Shown: positions 7,130-16,150 of the stretch, one piece after another
Layout of the letters: each line of letters opens with the position of its first letter
How positions within the stretch are numbered: position 1 is the stretch's first letter
Assembly (NCBI RefSeq): GCF_003260265.1
Contig: NZ_QITQ01000019.1
Span: 1 to 64,000 of the forward strand
Origin: Roseovarius amoyensis
GTDB lineage: Bacteria; Pseudomonadota; Alphaproteobacteria; Rhodobacterales; Rhodobacteraceae
Length of the DNA: 64,000 bases
Direction of reading: 5' to 3'
The notes under the pieces: model-generated
The model's input: only the letters and a program-made list of their open reading frames with translations
The model's database searches: none
What the model was told of the DNA's origin: nothing
Position numbers and translations under genes: made by a program

Positions 7130-8358
7130 TCGATCAGCCCGGCGCGGCGCGCGGCCTGCGCGAGGATCTCCAGGTCGTCCTCTTGCCCGGCAAAGGCGGA
7201 TTGCGCCGCGTCCCAGGCGGCCTGCGCCTGTTCGGGCTGACCCAGAACGCCGTAGGCGGCAATGAGGCGGGCCCATTCGGCTGCGCTGCCGCCCCCGTCG
7301 TTGAGGCGCGTGGCAAGCCCCTCGACCATGCCGCGGATCATTTCGGTGCGTTCGGCATCGGTCATGTCGCCGGCGGCCTCCAGCGCTGTGGCGTCGGGGC
7401 CGGGGGCCGCGTCATCAAGCGGCGGCAGCTGGTATTCGACGCCGGCGCGCCAGGCGACCTCTTCTATCTGGCTGCGGATCAGCGGCACCCAGGGCGCGTC
7501 GGGGCGGCTGTCGCTCAGCAGTTTTTCCCAGGTGCGGAATGCGGCGTCGGGGCGGTCGACCTGCATCAGGTAAAGCCCCAGGTAATAGCGCGCGCGCGGC
7601 TCGCTCGGGTCGCGTTCCAGCGCGGACCGGATCGCGGCCTCGGCCTCTTGCGAGACATAGCCGCGGGCGGCCGACACCATCAGGTCGGCCAGCAGGCCGT
7701 ATTCCCAGGCTTGCGCGTTGTCGCCCTCGATTTCGATCACATGGGCCTGGGCGGTGTGTGCGGCGGTGTAGTTGCCCAGCGCGGCCTCGTTGCGCACCAG
7801 CAGGCGCAGACCGCGCAGGTCGTCGGGGTGTTTCGCCACTGCCTCGCGCAGGCGGTCGACCAGGGCGAGGTATTCCTCGCCGGCCTCGGGGGGCGGGGCA
7901 GGGGCGGCGGTCGCGCTCGTCTCTGCGTCGGCCTGGCTCAGCCGGTCGGTACGCGCGGCGTCAGAGGCCGCCAGCCTTTGCGAGATCGGCAGATCGCGAT
8001 AGCCGGGCGCGCCGATGCGGTTGTAAAGCAGCCCGGCGCCAAGCGTCAGCCCCGCCACGGCCAGCCCCGCCACGGCCCAGCCGGCGGCGCGCGGCTGACC
8101 GCCGGTTTCGCCGGCGGCGCGCAGCTTGGCGTCGGCGGCCAGGATGCGGCGCGATATTTCGGTGCGCAGGCGCTCGGCCTCTTCGGCATCGACGATGCCG
8201 CGGGCGCGGTCGCGATCGACTTCGCGCAGCTGGTCGCGGTAGACCTGCAGGTCATAGGCGGCGGGCGCGGCGTCGCCGGTGCGGCGCGCCATGGCCGCGC
8301 GTGCCAGAACGGCGCCGCAGACCAGCGCAAGGACGATGACGGTAATCCAGAACAGCAT
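7126..8358 (-). CDS. ccmI: Cytochrome c maturation protein CcmI
   Basis: A 410-aa membrane protein with an N-terminal transmembrane segment (about 1-20), a cytoplasmic loop with the typical YRDQLREVDRD motif, a second segment (about 93-112) and a periplasmic TPR domain. It holds apocytochrome c for CcmF/H ligation. The other ccm genes are at 39-42 kb, so the pathway is split. It heads the ccmI-ruvX-DUF1289 unit with overlapping stops and starts. Confidence 0.88.
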   Translation of the reverse strand: MLFWITVIVLALVCGAVLARAAMARRTGDAAPAAYDLQVYRDQLREVDRDRARGIVDAEEAERLRTEISRRILAADAKLRAAGETGGQPRAAGWAVAGLAVAGLTLGAGLLYNRIGAPGYRDLPISQRLAASDAARTDRLSQADAETSATAAPAPPPEAGEEYLALVDRLREAVAKHPDDLRGLRLLVRNEAALGNYTAAHTAQAHVIEIEGDNAQAWEYGLLADLMVSAARGYVSQEAEAAIRSALERDPSEPRARYYLGLYLMQVDRPDAAFRTWEKLLSDSRPDAPWVPLIRSQIEEVAWRAGVEYQLPPLDDAAPGPDATALEAAGDMTDAERTEMIRGMVEGLATRLNDGGGSAAEWARLIAAYGVLGQPEQAQAAWDAAQSAFAGQEDDLEILAQAARRAGLIE

Positions 8359-8580
8359 GGCGTCTCCGTTGGCTTTGCCTCATGTAGCGGCGCGCCGCCC
8401 CGATAGAAAGGGGCAAGTGGTCACAATCCGGCAGGCTGTCAGGTGTCGCGGGCGGCATGATCACGCGTGTCGCAATTTTCATGTTTTTTGCCGCGCAGGG
8501 CATCTTATGCGCGGTCGGGATGGCGCATTACACTGGGCAGCACTGCCAGACCCGCGAATCCATGAGCCTTGGGGATGTCC

Positions 8581-9825
8581 ATGAAACGCTATTCCGCCTT
8601 TGCCGTCGCCCGCGAAGCCCTGCGGTATCACCTTGGCTGGGAACGCGCCTGGGCCAGCCCAGAGCCGCGCCGCAAATACGACATCATCATCATCGGTGCC
8701 GGCGGGCACGGCCTGGCCACGGCCTATTACCTGGGCAAGAACCACGGCATCACCAATGTGGCGATCCTGGAAAAGGGTTGGCTGGGCGGTGGCAACACCG
8801 GGCGCAACACCACCATCATCCGCTCGAATTACCTGCAGGATCCGTCCGCCGCGATCTATGAAAAGGCCCGCTCTCTCTATGAGAGCATGAGCCAGGACCT
8901 GAACTTCAACGTCATGTTCAGCCCCCGCGGCGTGATCATGCTGGCCCAGACCGAACACGAGGTGCGCGGCTACAAGCGCACCGCGCAGGCCAACGCCCTG
9001 CAAGGCGTGACGACCGAGTTCATATCGCCTGCGCGGGTCAAGGAGATCGTGCCGATCATCAACCTGGACGGTCCGCGCTATCCGGTCCTCGGCGGGCTGT
9101 CGCAGGCGCGCGGCGGCACTGCCCGGCACGACGCGGTGGCCTGGGGCTATGCTCGTGCTTGCTCTGCGATGGGCATGCACGTCATCCAGAAATGCGAGGT
9201 CACGGGCATCCGGTCGGAAAACGGCAATGTCACCGGCGTGGCCACCAACCGCGGCGACATCGACTGTGACAAGCTGGGTATCGTGGTGGCGGGGCATTCC
9301 GGCCACCTGGCCGACATGGCGGGCTTTCGCCTGCCGATCGAAAGCGTGGCCTTGCAGGCGCTGGTCAGCGAGCCGATCAAGCCCTGCATGGACTGCGTCG
9401 TCATGGCCAACACGGTGCACGGCTACATGAGCCAGTCGGACAAGGGCGAAATGGTGATCGGCGGCGGTGCGGACGGGTTCAACAACTTTACCCAGCGCGG
9501 CAGTTTTCACCATATCGAGGAAACCGTGCGCGCGTTGTGCGAGACCTTCCCGATGATCCAGCGGCTCAAGATGCTGCGGCAATGGGGCGGCATCGTCGAC
9601 ATGACCGGCGACCGCTCGCCCATCCTGTCAAAGACGCCGCTTGGCAACTGCTTCATCAACTGCGGCTGGGGCACCGGCGGGTTCAAGGCGATCCCCGGCT
9701 CCGGCTGGGGATTTGCCGAGCTGATGGCGCGGGGGCAGTCGCCGCTGTGCGATGCCTTCTCGCTCGACCGGTTCCGCGAAGGCCGCTTCATCGACGAATC
9801 CGTGGCCGCCGGGGTGGCGCACTGA
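8581..9825 (+). CDS. soxB: Sarcosine oxidase subunit beta
   Basis: Flavin subunit of heterotetrameric sarcosine oxidase, which demethylates sarcosine to glycine with transfer of the methyl group to tetrahydrofolate. The FAD-binding motif IIIIGAGGHGLATAYYL lies at about residues 35-51. The segment GGTARHDAVAW near 178-188 is in the region that carries the flavin-linked histidine in characterised enzymes (inference). The start at 8581 has GGGG at good spacing, while ATGs at 8569 and 8560 lack one. The 222-bp gap upstream must hold the operon promoter; I see no convincing box. Unusually, a small membrane-protein gene and a strong terminator separate it from soxDAG. Confidence 0.95.
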   Translation: MKRYSAFAVAREALRYHLGWERAWASPEPRRKYDIIIIGAGGHGLATAYYLGKNHGITNVAILEKGWLGGGNTGRNTTIIRSNYLQDPSAAIYEKARSLYESMSQDLNFNVMFSPRGVIMLAQTEHEVRGYKRTAQANALQGVTTEFISPARVKEIVPIINLDGPRYPVLGGLSQARGGTARHDAVAWGYARACSAMGMHVIQKCEVTGIRSENGNVTGVATNRGDIDCDKLGIVVAGHSGHLADMAGFRLPIESVALQALVSEPIKPCMDCVVMANTVHGYMSQSDKGEMVIGGGADGFNNFTQRGSFHHIEETVRALCETFPMIQRLKMLRQWGGIVDMTGDRSPILSKTPLGNCFINCGWGTGGFKAIPGSGWGFAELMARGQSPLCDAFSLDRFREGRFIDESVAAGVAH

Positions 9826-10006
9826 TGGCACCCGACCGGATGATCCTTTCGGGGCGCGGCAGGACCCCGCTGAAGGCGGATATCGGCCTACGCGACCCCG
9901 GCCGTTTCGCGGGGTTTGGCCGGTTTGCCTTGGGGAAATCCGCCGAGCCTTTCCAGCCCGTCCCCGCGCCCGCATCCTGTGTGACAGCCACACAGGAGGA
10001 ATTCAG

Positions 10007-10216
10007 ATGGCCCACGAATGGCGCAAATCGCGCGACATGCCGGACTTTACCCGCAACGGCAATGAAACTGGCGGCGGGCGGCTGGTCTGGCTGCTTGTCG
10101 TTCTCGCCGTTCTCGGCGGGCTGGTCCTTGCCAGCACCTTCGTTCTGTCGCCCCTGCCGACCGGTGGTGATGACGGAACTGTGCGCATCCCCGCGCCGGC
10201 CATGTCCGGCGACTGA
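10007..10216 (+). CDS. Small single-pass membrane protein inside the sarcosine oxidase operon
   Basis: A 69-aa protein preceded by a perfect AGGAGG. It has a polar N-terminus (MAHEWRKSRDMPDF), one transmembrane segment at about residues 25-45 (WLLVVLAVLGGLVLASTFVL) and a short Pro/Gly-rich tail probably facing the periplasm. I do not recognise a family. Its ribosome binding site and its position between soxB and a terminator argue it is expressed with soxB. Its role is unknown; a link to sarcosine or C1 metabolism is only positional. Confidence 0.7.
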   Translation: MAHEWRKSRDMPDFTRNGNETGGGRLVWLLVVLAVLGGLVLASTFVLSPLPTGGDDGTVRIPAPAMSGD

Positions 10217-10234
10217 GACACTGACAACGGCAAG

Positions 10235-10266
10235 AAAGGGCGGGCGCCGCGCGGCGCCCGCCCTTT
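10235..10266 (+). terminator. Strong hairpin between soxB and soxD
   Basis: A perfect 14-bp stem (10235-10248 with 10253-10266) closes a GCGC tetraloop. The 3' arm ends in CCCTTT, followed by GCC, so the T-run is short. It probably terminates or attenuates transcription between the soxB-orf unit and soxDAG. Confidence 0.75.
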
Positions 10267-10324
10267 GCCTGCCCGGCCACCGGGCCACCCCCCGAAATGC
10301 AACCCCCACCAGATGGAGACGCGC

Positions 10325-10654
10325 ATGCTGATCCTCGAATGTCCCTATTGCGGCGTCAAAGGCGAAGAGACAGAGTTCGCCCCCGGTGGCGAGGCGCATC
10401 TCAAGCGGTTCGGCCCCGGTTCGTCCGAGGACGATTTCAACGCCTATCTTTTCCGCAAGGAAAACCCCAAGGGTGTGCATTTCGAACGCTGGCGCCACGC
10501 CCATGGCTGCGGCAAGTGGTTTCACGCCGCGCGCTGTACCATGACGCTGGAGGTTTTCGGAACCTACCCGGCACAGACCACCGAACCGCCGCAGGATATC
10601 CGTGACCGGATCACCGCCAAACGGCCTGGCTGGAGCTGGAGGGAGTTATCATGA
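10325..10654 (+). CDS. soxD: Sarcosine oxidase subunit delta
   Basis: A 109-aa zinc-binding subunit. Candidate ligands are Cys6 and Cys9 in ECPYCG, and His60 and Cys62 in AHGCGKW. The start at 10325 has GGAG 6 nt upstream. The stop overlaps the soxA start as ATGA, so delta and alpha are coupled. It comes after the hairpin at 10235-10266, so its level may be set separately from soxB. Confidence 0.95.
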   Translation: MLILECPYCGVKGEETEFAPGGEAHLKRFGPGSSEDDFNAYLFRKENPKGVHFERWRHAHGCGKWFHAARCTMTLEVFGTYPAQTTEPPQDIRDRITAKRPGWSWRELS

Positions 10655-13600
10655 GCACGCGCCTTTCCCGTGGCGGGCGGCTTTTGAACCGCGACCGCCA
10701 GATCGGTTTCACCTTCAACGGCAAGCATCTGCACGGGGTCGAGGGCGATACGCTGGCCTCGGCATTGCTGGCCAACGACCAGATGATGATCGGCCGGTCG
10801 TTCAAATATCACCGCCCGCGCGGGGTGGTCGCCTCGGGCGCCGAGGAGCCGAACGCGCTGTTCAACATGGGCAAGGGCGCGCGGTTCGAGCCCAACCAGC
10901 GCGCCACCACGACCGAGCTATTCGACGGGCTGGAGGCCGAAAGCCAGAACCACTGGCCAAGCCTGGAATTCGACATCGGCGCGGTGAACAACAAGCTGGC
11001 CCGGTTCCTGCCGGCGGGGTTCTATTACAAGACATTCATCAGCCCGCGGCCATTCTGGAAACACATCTACGAGCCCTTCATCCGCCAGTCGGCGGGGCTG
11101 GGCCGGGCGCCCAAGGACCGCGATCAGGACCGCTATGAACATTTCTACGCGTTCTTCGACGTGGTGGTGATCGGTGGCGGTATCGCCGGGCTGACCGCCG
11201 CGCGCGCTGCGGGCGAGGCCGGGGCCAGGGTGCTGGTGATGGAACAGACCCCGCACTGGGGCGGACGCGCGCCCGTTGATGGTGGCGACGTGGGCGGCGA
11301 GCCTGTGGATAAGTTCGTGGATGATTCTCTATCTGCGCTGGCTGCAATGGAAAATGTCACCCTTCGCAACAGGCTGATGGGCGTGGGCGTCTATGATCAC
11401 GGCTATGTTCTGGGGTACGAGCAGGTGCGTGATCACACCCCCGGCGTACCGGGGCCGCGCCACCGGTTGTGGCGTATCCGCGCCGGCCAGATAGTGACCG
11501 CGACAGGGGCCATCGAGCGCCCTCTCAGCTTTGCCGGCAACGATGTGCCGGGGGTGATGCTGGCCTCGGCCGTGCGGGATTATGCCGTGAATTTCGGGGT
11601 TTCCCTGGGCGACAGGACTGTTGTCGTGACCAACAACGACGATGCCTACCGCACCGCGATAACCCTGAAAAACCTCGGGCTGGAGGTGCCGGCGATCCTG
11701 GATGCGCGGGCATTGGGCGGCGGCGCGCTGGCGGATGAGGCGCGCGCGCTGGGAATTCGCGTGGAGACCGGTAAGGGCGTGGCTAAGGTCAAGGGCGGCC
11801 GCCGGGTCGAGGCCGTGTGCGTCTGTTCGCAGGCCGGCGAAGGCGCGGTGCTGGAAGAGATCAAGTGCGACGCGGTGGCGATGTCCGGCGGCTGGTCGCC
11901 GGTGGTGCACCTGTGGTCCCATTGCGGCGGCAAGCTGGTCTGGGACGAGGCACTGGCACATTTCCGCCCGGATGTGGACAAGTCTCCGACCGGGGCCGAC
12001 GGAAAGCCGTTCGTCATCGCCGCCGGGGCCGCCAATGGCGCGCTCAACCTGGCCTCGGGCCTGGCCGATGCACATGCCGCCGGGCAGGCCGCGGCGGCGG
12101 CCACGGGCCACAAACCCAAGGCCAGATCGGCAGCCCCCAAGGCCGCCAGCGCCGACGAGGCGCCGATTGCGGCGGTCTGGCTGATGCCGCAGGGCGCCAA
12201 GGTGCAGTTGCGGATGAAGTCCTGGCTGGATTTCCAGAACGACGTCAAGGTCAGCGACATCCAGCTTGCTGCGCGCGAGGGCTATGCCAGCGTCGAACAC
12301 GCCAAACGCTATACCACGCTGGGCATGGCGACAGACCAGGGCAAGCTGAGCAACATCAACGGTCTGGCGATCCTGTCCGACGCGCTGGGCCAGCCCATCC
12401 CGCAGACCGGCACGACCACCTTCCGCCCGCCCTACACGCCGATTTCGATGGCCTCGATCGCCGGGCAGGCGCGCGGGCCGCTGTTTCAGCCGGTGCGCAA
12501 GACGCCGATGCATGCGTGGCACGAGGCCAACGACGCCGATTTCGAACCGGTGGGCCAATGGCGCCGCCCCTATACCTATCGCCGCGGGCAGGAGAGCCGC
12601 GAAGAGGCGGTGAACCGCGAAATCCGGCAGGTGCGAGACAGCGTCGGCCTGCTCGACGCCTCGACACTGGGCAAGATCATCGTCAAGGGGCCGGATGCGG
12701 GGCGGTTCCTCGACATGCTTTACACCAACATGATGTCGACGCTGAAACCGGGCCGCTGCCGTTACGGGCTGATGTGCAACGAGAACGGGTTCCTGATGGA
12801 TGACGGCGTCGTGGTGCGGCTGGACGAGGATACCTTCCTTTGTCACACCACCACCGGCGGGGCCGAGAACATCCATGGCCACATGGAAGAATGGCTGCAG
12901 ACAGAGTGGTGGGACTGGAAGGTCTATGTCGCCAATGTCACCGAGCAGTTCGCGCAGGTGGCCGTGGCCGGCCCTAATGCCCGCAAGGTGCTGGAAAAGC
13001 TGACCGATGATGACATCAGCGCCGATGGGCTGAGCTTTATGGGTTGCAAGGACATCACCGTCGCCGGTATCCGGGCGCGGGCCTATCGCATCTCGTTCAC
13101 CGGCGAGCTGTCGTTCGAACTGGCGGTGCCGGCGGGGCAGGGACGGGCGCTGTGGGACGCGCTGCTGGAGGCCGGCAGTGATTTTGGGGTCATGCTCTAC
13201 GGCACCGAGGCGATGCACGTCATGCGGGCCGAAAAGGGCTTTATCATGATCGGGGACGAGACAGACGGCACCGTGATCCCGCAGGATCTGGGGCTGGACT
13301 GGGCGATCTCGAAAAAGAAAGAAGACTATATCGGCAAGCGCGCGCAGCAGCGCAGCCACATGACCGACCCCAACCGGTGGAAGCTGGTCGGGCTGGAAAC
13401 GCTTGATGGCGGGGTGCTGCCCGATGGAGCCTATGCCACCGCCGAGGGCGTGAACGCCAATGGCCAGCGCAACGTGCAGGGGCGCGTGACCTCGACCTAT
13501 CATTCGCCCACGCTGGGGCGTGGCATCGCCATGGGGCTGGTGCTGAACGGCCCCGGCCGGATGGGCGAAGTGCTGGAGTTCGCGCACGTGGACGGCACCG

Positions 13601-13665
13601 TGATGCAGGCCCGGATCGTCGATCCGGTGTTCTATGACAAGGACGGGGAGAAGCAGAATGTCTGA
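10651..13665 (+). CDS. soxA: Sarcosine oxidase subunit alpha
   Basis: A 1004-aa subunit. The N-terminal part (about 1-110) resembles the ferredoxin-like domain common to these subunits, a Rossmann NAD-binding motif DVVVIGGGIAGLTAARAA lies at about 170-187, and the C-terminal ~400 residues form a GcvT-type folate-binding domain. It carries NAD+ and the tetrahydrofolate site that receives the methyl group. Length is normal for heterotetrameric enzymes. It overlaps soxD by 4 bp and soxG by 8 bp. Confidence 0.95.
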   Translation: MSTRLSRGGRLLNRDRQIGFTFNGKHLHGVEGDTLASALLANDQMMIGRSFKYHRPRGVVASGAEEPNALFNMGKGARFEPNQRATTTELFDGLEAESQNHWPSLEFDIGAVNNKLARFLPAGFYYKTFISPRPFWKHIYEPFIRQSAGLGRAPKDRDQDRYEHFYAFFDVVVIGGGIAGLTAARAAGEAGARVLVMEQTPHWGGRAPVDGGDVGGEPVDKFVDDSLSALAAMENVTLRNRLMGVGVYDHGYVLGYEQVRDHTPGVPGPRHRLWRIRAGQIVTATGAIERPLSFAGNDVPGVMLASAVRDYAVNFGVSLGDRTVVVTNNDDAYRTAITLKNLGLEVPAILDARALGGGALADEARALGIRVETGKGVAKVKGGRRVEAVCVCSQAGEGAVLEEIKCDAVAMSGGWSPVVHLWSHCGGKLVWDEALAHFRPDVDKSPTGADGKPFVIAAGAANGALNLASGLADAHAAGQAAAAATGHKPKARSAAPKAASADEAPIAAVWLMPQGAKVQLRMKSWLDFQNDVKVSDIQLAAREGYASVEHAKRYTTLGMATDQGKLSNINGLAILSDALGQPIPQTGTTTFRPPYTPISMASIAGQARGPLFQPVRKTPMHAWHEANDADFEPVGQWRRPYTYRRGQESREEAVNREIRQVRDSVGLLDASTLGKIIVKGPDAGRFLDMLYTNMMSTLKPGRCRYGLMCNENGFLMDDGVVVRLDEDTFLCHTTTGGAENIHGHMEEWLQTEWWDWKVYVANVTEQFAQVAVAGPNARKVLEKLTDDDISADGLSFMGCKDITVAGIRARAYRISFTGELSFELAVPAGQGRALWDALLEAGSDFGVMLYGTEAMHVMRAEKGFIMIGDETDGTVIPQDLGLDWAISKKKEDYIGKRAQQRSHMTDPNRWKLVGLETLDGGVLPDGAYATAEGVNANGQRNVQGRVTSTYHSPTLGRGIAMGLVLNGPGRMGEVLEFAHVDGTVMQARIVDPVFYDKDGEKQNV

Positions 13666-14212
13666 GGCACAAAGCGCACTGCCCGTCACCGTCCGCGAAG
13701 CCGGGCCTTGCGGCATGATCACCCTGCGCGGCGACCTGGGCGCGCCGGCGCTTGCCAAGGCTGTCAAGGCCGCTGCCGGGGTGGCCATGCCGGGGCGGCG
13801 AGAGGTCGCGCATGCCGATGGTTCGTCGGTGGCGTGGATGTCGCCCGACGAGTTGCTGGTGATGACCGATCCCGGCAATGTGGACGCGGCGCTGGCCGCC
13901 ATCGACGCCGCGCTGAAGGGTGCGCATTACCTGGCCGTCGACGTGTCTGACGCGCGGGCCGTGTTCGATGTCACCGGCCAGCCCGGCGCGGTGCGCGAGG
14001 TGATTGCCAAGCTCTGCCCGGTGGACATGACCCCTGACGCATTCGCGCCCGGCCAGATCCGGCGCACGCGCATGGGGCAGGTCGCGGCGGCGTTCTGGAT
14101 GGTGGATGAGGGCACCGTTCGGGTGGTCTGTTTCCGTTCGGTCGCCGAGTATGTTCATGGCCTCTTGCAGGATGCGGGCCTGCCCGGCGGCGAGGTCGGC
14201 ATCTTCGGCTGA
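13658..14212 (+). CDS. soxG: Sarcosine oxidase subunit gamma
   Basis: A 184-aa subunit, start at 13658 inside the soxA 3' end with GGGGAG upstream. It has the family core SSVAWMSPDELLVM and a GcvT-like C-terminal part. It completes the soxB-D-A-G set. No dimethylglycine or folate genes follow, unlike many operons of this type. Confidence 0.9.
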   Translation: MSEAQSALPVTVREAGPCGMITLRGDLGAPALAKAVKAAAGVAMPGRREVAHADGSSVAWMSPDELLVMTDPGNVDAALAAIDAALKGAHYLAVDVSDARAVFDVTGQPGAVREVIAKLCPVDMTPDAFAPGQIRRTRMGQVAAAFWMVDEGTVRVVCFRSVAEYVHGLLQDAGLPGGEVGIFG

Positions 14213-14332
14213 CGGGGCCGCGCAAAACCCCAGCGGGGCGGAAAAGGCGAGCGATTTACTCTTGATTTCCCCCCTCGTCGGTTACCATGTAGGGCATATC
14301 GGTTTTGAAACGCGAACGAACAGGGGGCCAAC

Positions 14333-14932
14333 ATGGCATTCGAACTTCCCGACCTTCCTTACGCGCATGACGCGCTGGCCAATGGCGGCATGAGCCGCGA
14401 GACGCTGGAATATCACCACGACATCCACCACAAGGCCTATGTCGACAACGGCAACAAGCTGATTTCCGGCACCGAATGGGACGGCAAATCGGTCGAAGAG
14501 ATCGTCAAGGGCACCTACCAAGCCGGCGCCGTGGCGCAGTCGGGCATCTTCAACAACGCCAGCCAGCACTGGAACCACAGCCAGTTCTGGGGTTGGATGG
14601 CGCCGGGCGGCACCGGCATGCCGGGCGCATTGGAAAAGGCGCTGACCGACAGCTTTGGCTCGGTCGACAAGTTCAAGGAAGAATTCGCCGCCGCCGGCGC
14701 CGGGCAGTTCGGATCTGGCTGGTGCTGGCTGGTCAAGGACTCTGACGGCGGGCTGAAGGTCACCAAGACGGAAAATGGGGTCAACCCGCTCTGCTTTGGT
14801 CAGACCGCGCTGCTGGGCTGCGATGTGTGGGAGCATTCCTATTACATCGACTTCCGCAACAAGCGCCCGGCCTACCTGCAAAACTTCCTCGACAACCTCG
14901 TGAACTGGGAGGCCGTCGCCGCAGGTCTCTGA
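14333..14932 (+). CDS. sodB: Superoxide dismutase, Fe type
   Basis: A 199-aa cytoplasmic enzyme that dismutates superoxide. Metal ligands are His28 (EYHHD), His82 (WNHSQFW), Asp164 and His168 (CDVWEHSYY). Gln78 in NNASQHWNH is the outer-sphere glutamine position typical of the iron type. It is monocistronic, with its own terminator at 14961-14987. Superoxide or peroxide from flavoenzymes such as the adjacent sarcosine oxidase is a plausible but unproven reason for its position. Confidence 0.97.
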   Translation: MAFELPDLPYAHDALANGGMSRETLEYHHDIHHKAYVDNGNKLISGTEWDGKSVEEIVKGTYQAGAVAQSGIFNNASQHWNHSQFWGWMAPGGTGMPGALEKALTDSFGSVDKFKEEFAAAGAGQFGSGWCWLVKDSDGGLKVTKTENGVNPLCFGQTALLGCDVWEHSYYIDFRNKRPAYLQNFLDNLVNWEAVAAGL

Positions 14933-14960
14933 CCACGGCGCGCCAGGTAAAATCCAAGGG

Positions 14961-14987
14961 GGCCCTGCCGCATGGCGGGGCCTTTTT
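14961..14987 (+). terminator. Intrinsic terminator of sodB
   Basis: GGCCCTGCC and GGCGGGGCC form a GC-rich stem around a short loop, followed by TTTTT. Confidence 0.85.
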
Positions 14988-15198
14988 CGTTTGGGTTGAG
15001 GGGGTTGGGGGCGGTGATGTGGCGGGGCTGAAACGCGCCGGGTTTGCCGGTGGCTTCAATTCGCAAGTAGGATGAAGCATCATGAGCGTGGGGTTCGCAT
15101 GGTTGTGGACAATGCCGGGAAGTTGGAGAGCCGGTGGGTGGCGATCCAGTCGGTTTCGGCGAAGATCGGTTGCGCGCAGAAAGGACAAGTGAGGAAAC

Positions 15199-15870
15199 AT
15201 GAAAATCCTGTTTTCAATGGCCTGGGCGCTATTGATATCCGCGATCGTCGCAACCGACTGTCATGCTGAAGAAGTGGCCTCGGAAACCAGAGAATGCACC
15301 ACTGGAGCGAACTGCCAGATTTCATTTGAACGGTTGTCCACCGAAGAAAGCGACCCCTTCTTGTATGTTGGCCGGACGCCGAAGGAGCTGCGACGTAAAA
15401 AACTAGGTGGTGATCAGAGCAGACATCTGAGAGCGATCAGTCGCTTCCCAACCGTTCGCGATTGTCTGCTTCCGTCCGAACGGACCGCCGAAATTCCTGA
15501 TCTTGGGAAGTTTGCCTGGAAGAGTATGCCGGATTTGGATACTGTAGAAGTTTGCGTGTTCCGCGTGGCCGCAAGCATCCGGCCCGTCGACGGGATGAAG
15601 GCTTGGCTGGAAAGCCAGGATTTCAGAATAGAAGTTCTACAACCATTTAGCCGCAATATCATTAAACAATGGGGCCATGAATGGGTTCCTGGCGTTGGCA
15701 TCACAAGCGGGCGTTCTGTAGAAGAGGATGGCGTATTCTGGGGGCGCGGTTGGTATCATCGCAATGTCCGGCACTACTACAGTCGTTATCTTTCTCTGGG
15801 CGTCGTGTTTTCTTCCAGAAACGAGCCCCTGAGCGTGCATACGTACCTGTCTCACGCATTTTCCCTGTAA
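15199..15870 (+). CDS. Hypothetical secreted protein, 223 aa
   Basis: The start has GTGAGGAA upstream. The N-terminus is a clear signal peptide (MKILFSMAWALLISAIVA, cleavage probably after CHA near residue 23), so the protein is exported. The mature part has several cysteines (CTTGANC, RDCLLP, EVCVF) that could form disulfides and many aromatic residues near the C-terminus. No family recognised. Base composition is less GC-rich than neighbours, which suggests transfer. The preceding 210 bp hold no convincing gene. Confidence 0.65.
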   Translation: MKILFSMAWALLISAIVATDCHAEEVASETRECTTGANCQISFERLSTEESDPFLYVGRTPKELRRKKLGGDQSRHLRAISRFPTVRDCLLPSERTAEIPDLGKFAWKSMPDLDTVEVCVFRVAASIRPVDGMKAWLESQDFRIEVLQPFSRNIIKQWGHEWVPGVGITSGRSVEEDGVFWGRGWYHRNVRHYYSRYLSLGVVFSSRNEPLSVHTYLSHAFSL

Positions 15871-15883
15871 CCCGGAGTGAAAA

Positions 15884-16045
15884 ATGTCTGAAATTCGTTT
15901 GGCTGCCAATTTGATCAGCAACGATGTGACAGGCGATACCGGTTGGGGTCACTTTCAAATGGTTCTTTACAGTAGCCAGACCTCTCAATTTGAGATTGAG
16001 GTTCAGGCCCCGAGCAAGTGCATGATCCCTTTTGGCGGGGATTAG
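15884..16045 (+). CDS. Short ORF, possibly the truncated start of a larger gene
   Basis: A 53-codon frame beginning MSEIRLAANLISNDVTGD, with GGAG a few bases upstream, 13 bp after the preceding gene. It ends at TAG in mid-domain (CMIPFGGD). It reads like the first part of a longer protein that was cut by a rearrangement; the methyltransferase gene after it is on the other strand. No function can be given. Confidence 0.4.
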   Translation: MSEIRLAANLISNDVTGDTGWGHFQMVLYSSQTSQFEIEVQAPSKCMIPFGGD

Positions 16046-16150
16046 GTTTTTTCTGAGTCGAACCGACCGCATTTCGGTCATTCTCTGCGGTATCTCGACT
16101 GTCCGGTTCTGCTCTGGTGCTTCACCCAGCGGTAAACAATGGCAGTAGCA

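Noticed and set aside
8457..8568. Possible short leader ORF before soxB (MITRVAIFMFFAAQG)
   Set aside because: The hydrophobic start is suggestive, but the frame continues out of phase into soxB and there is no ribosome binding site.
11329..13902. 857-codon minus-strand frame across soxA
   Set aside because: Antisense to a well-supported sarcosine oxidase subunit; no recognisable domain and no ribosome binding site.
15072..15198. Short plus-strand frame between sodB and the secreted protein
   Set aside because: No ribosome binding site, no family, and it overlaps the real start at 15199 in another frame.
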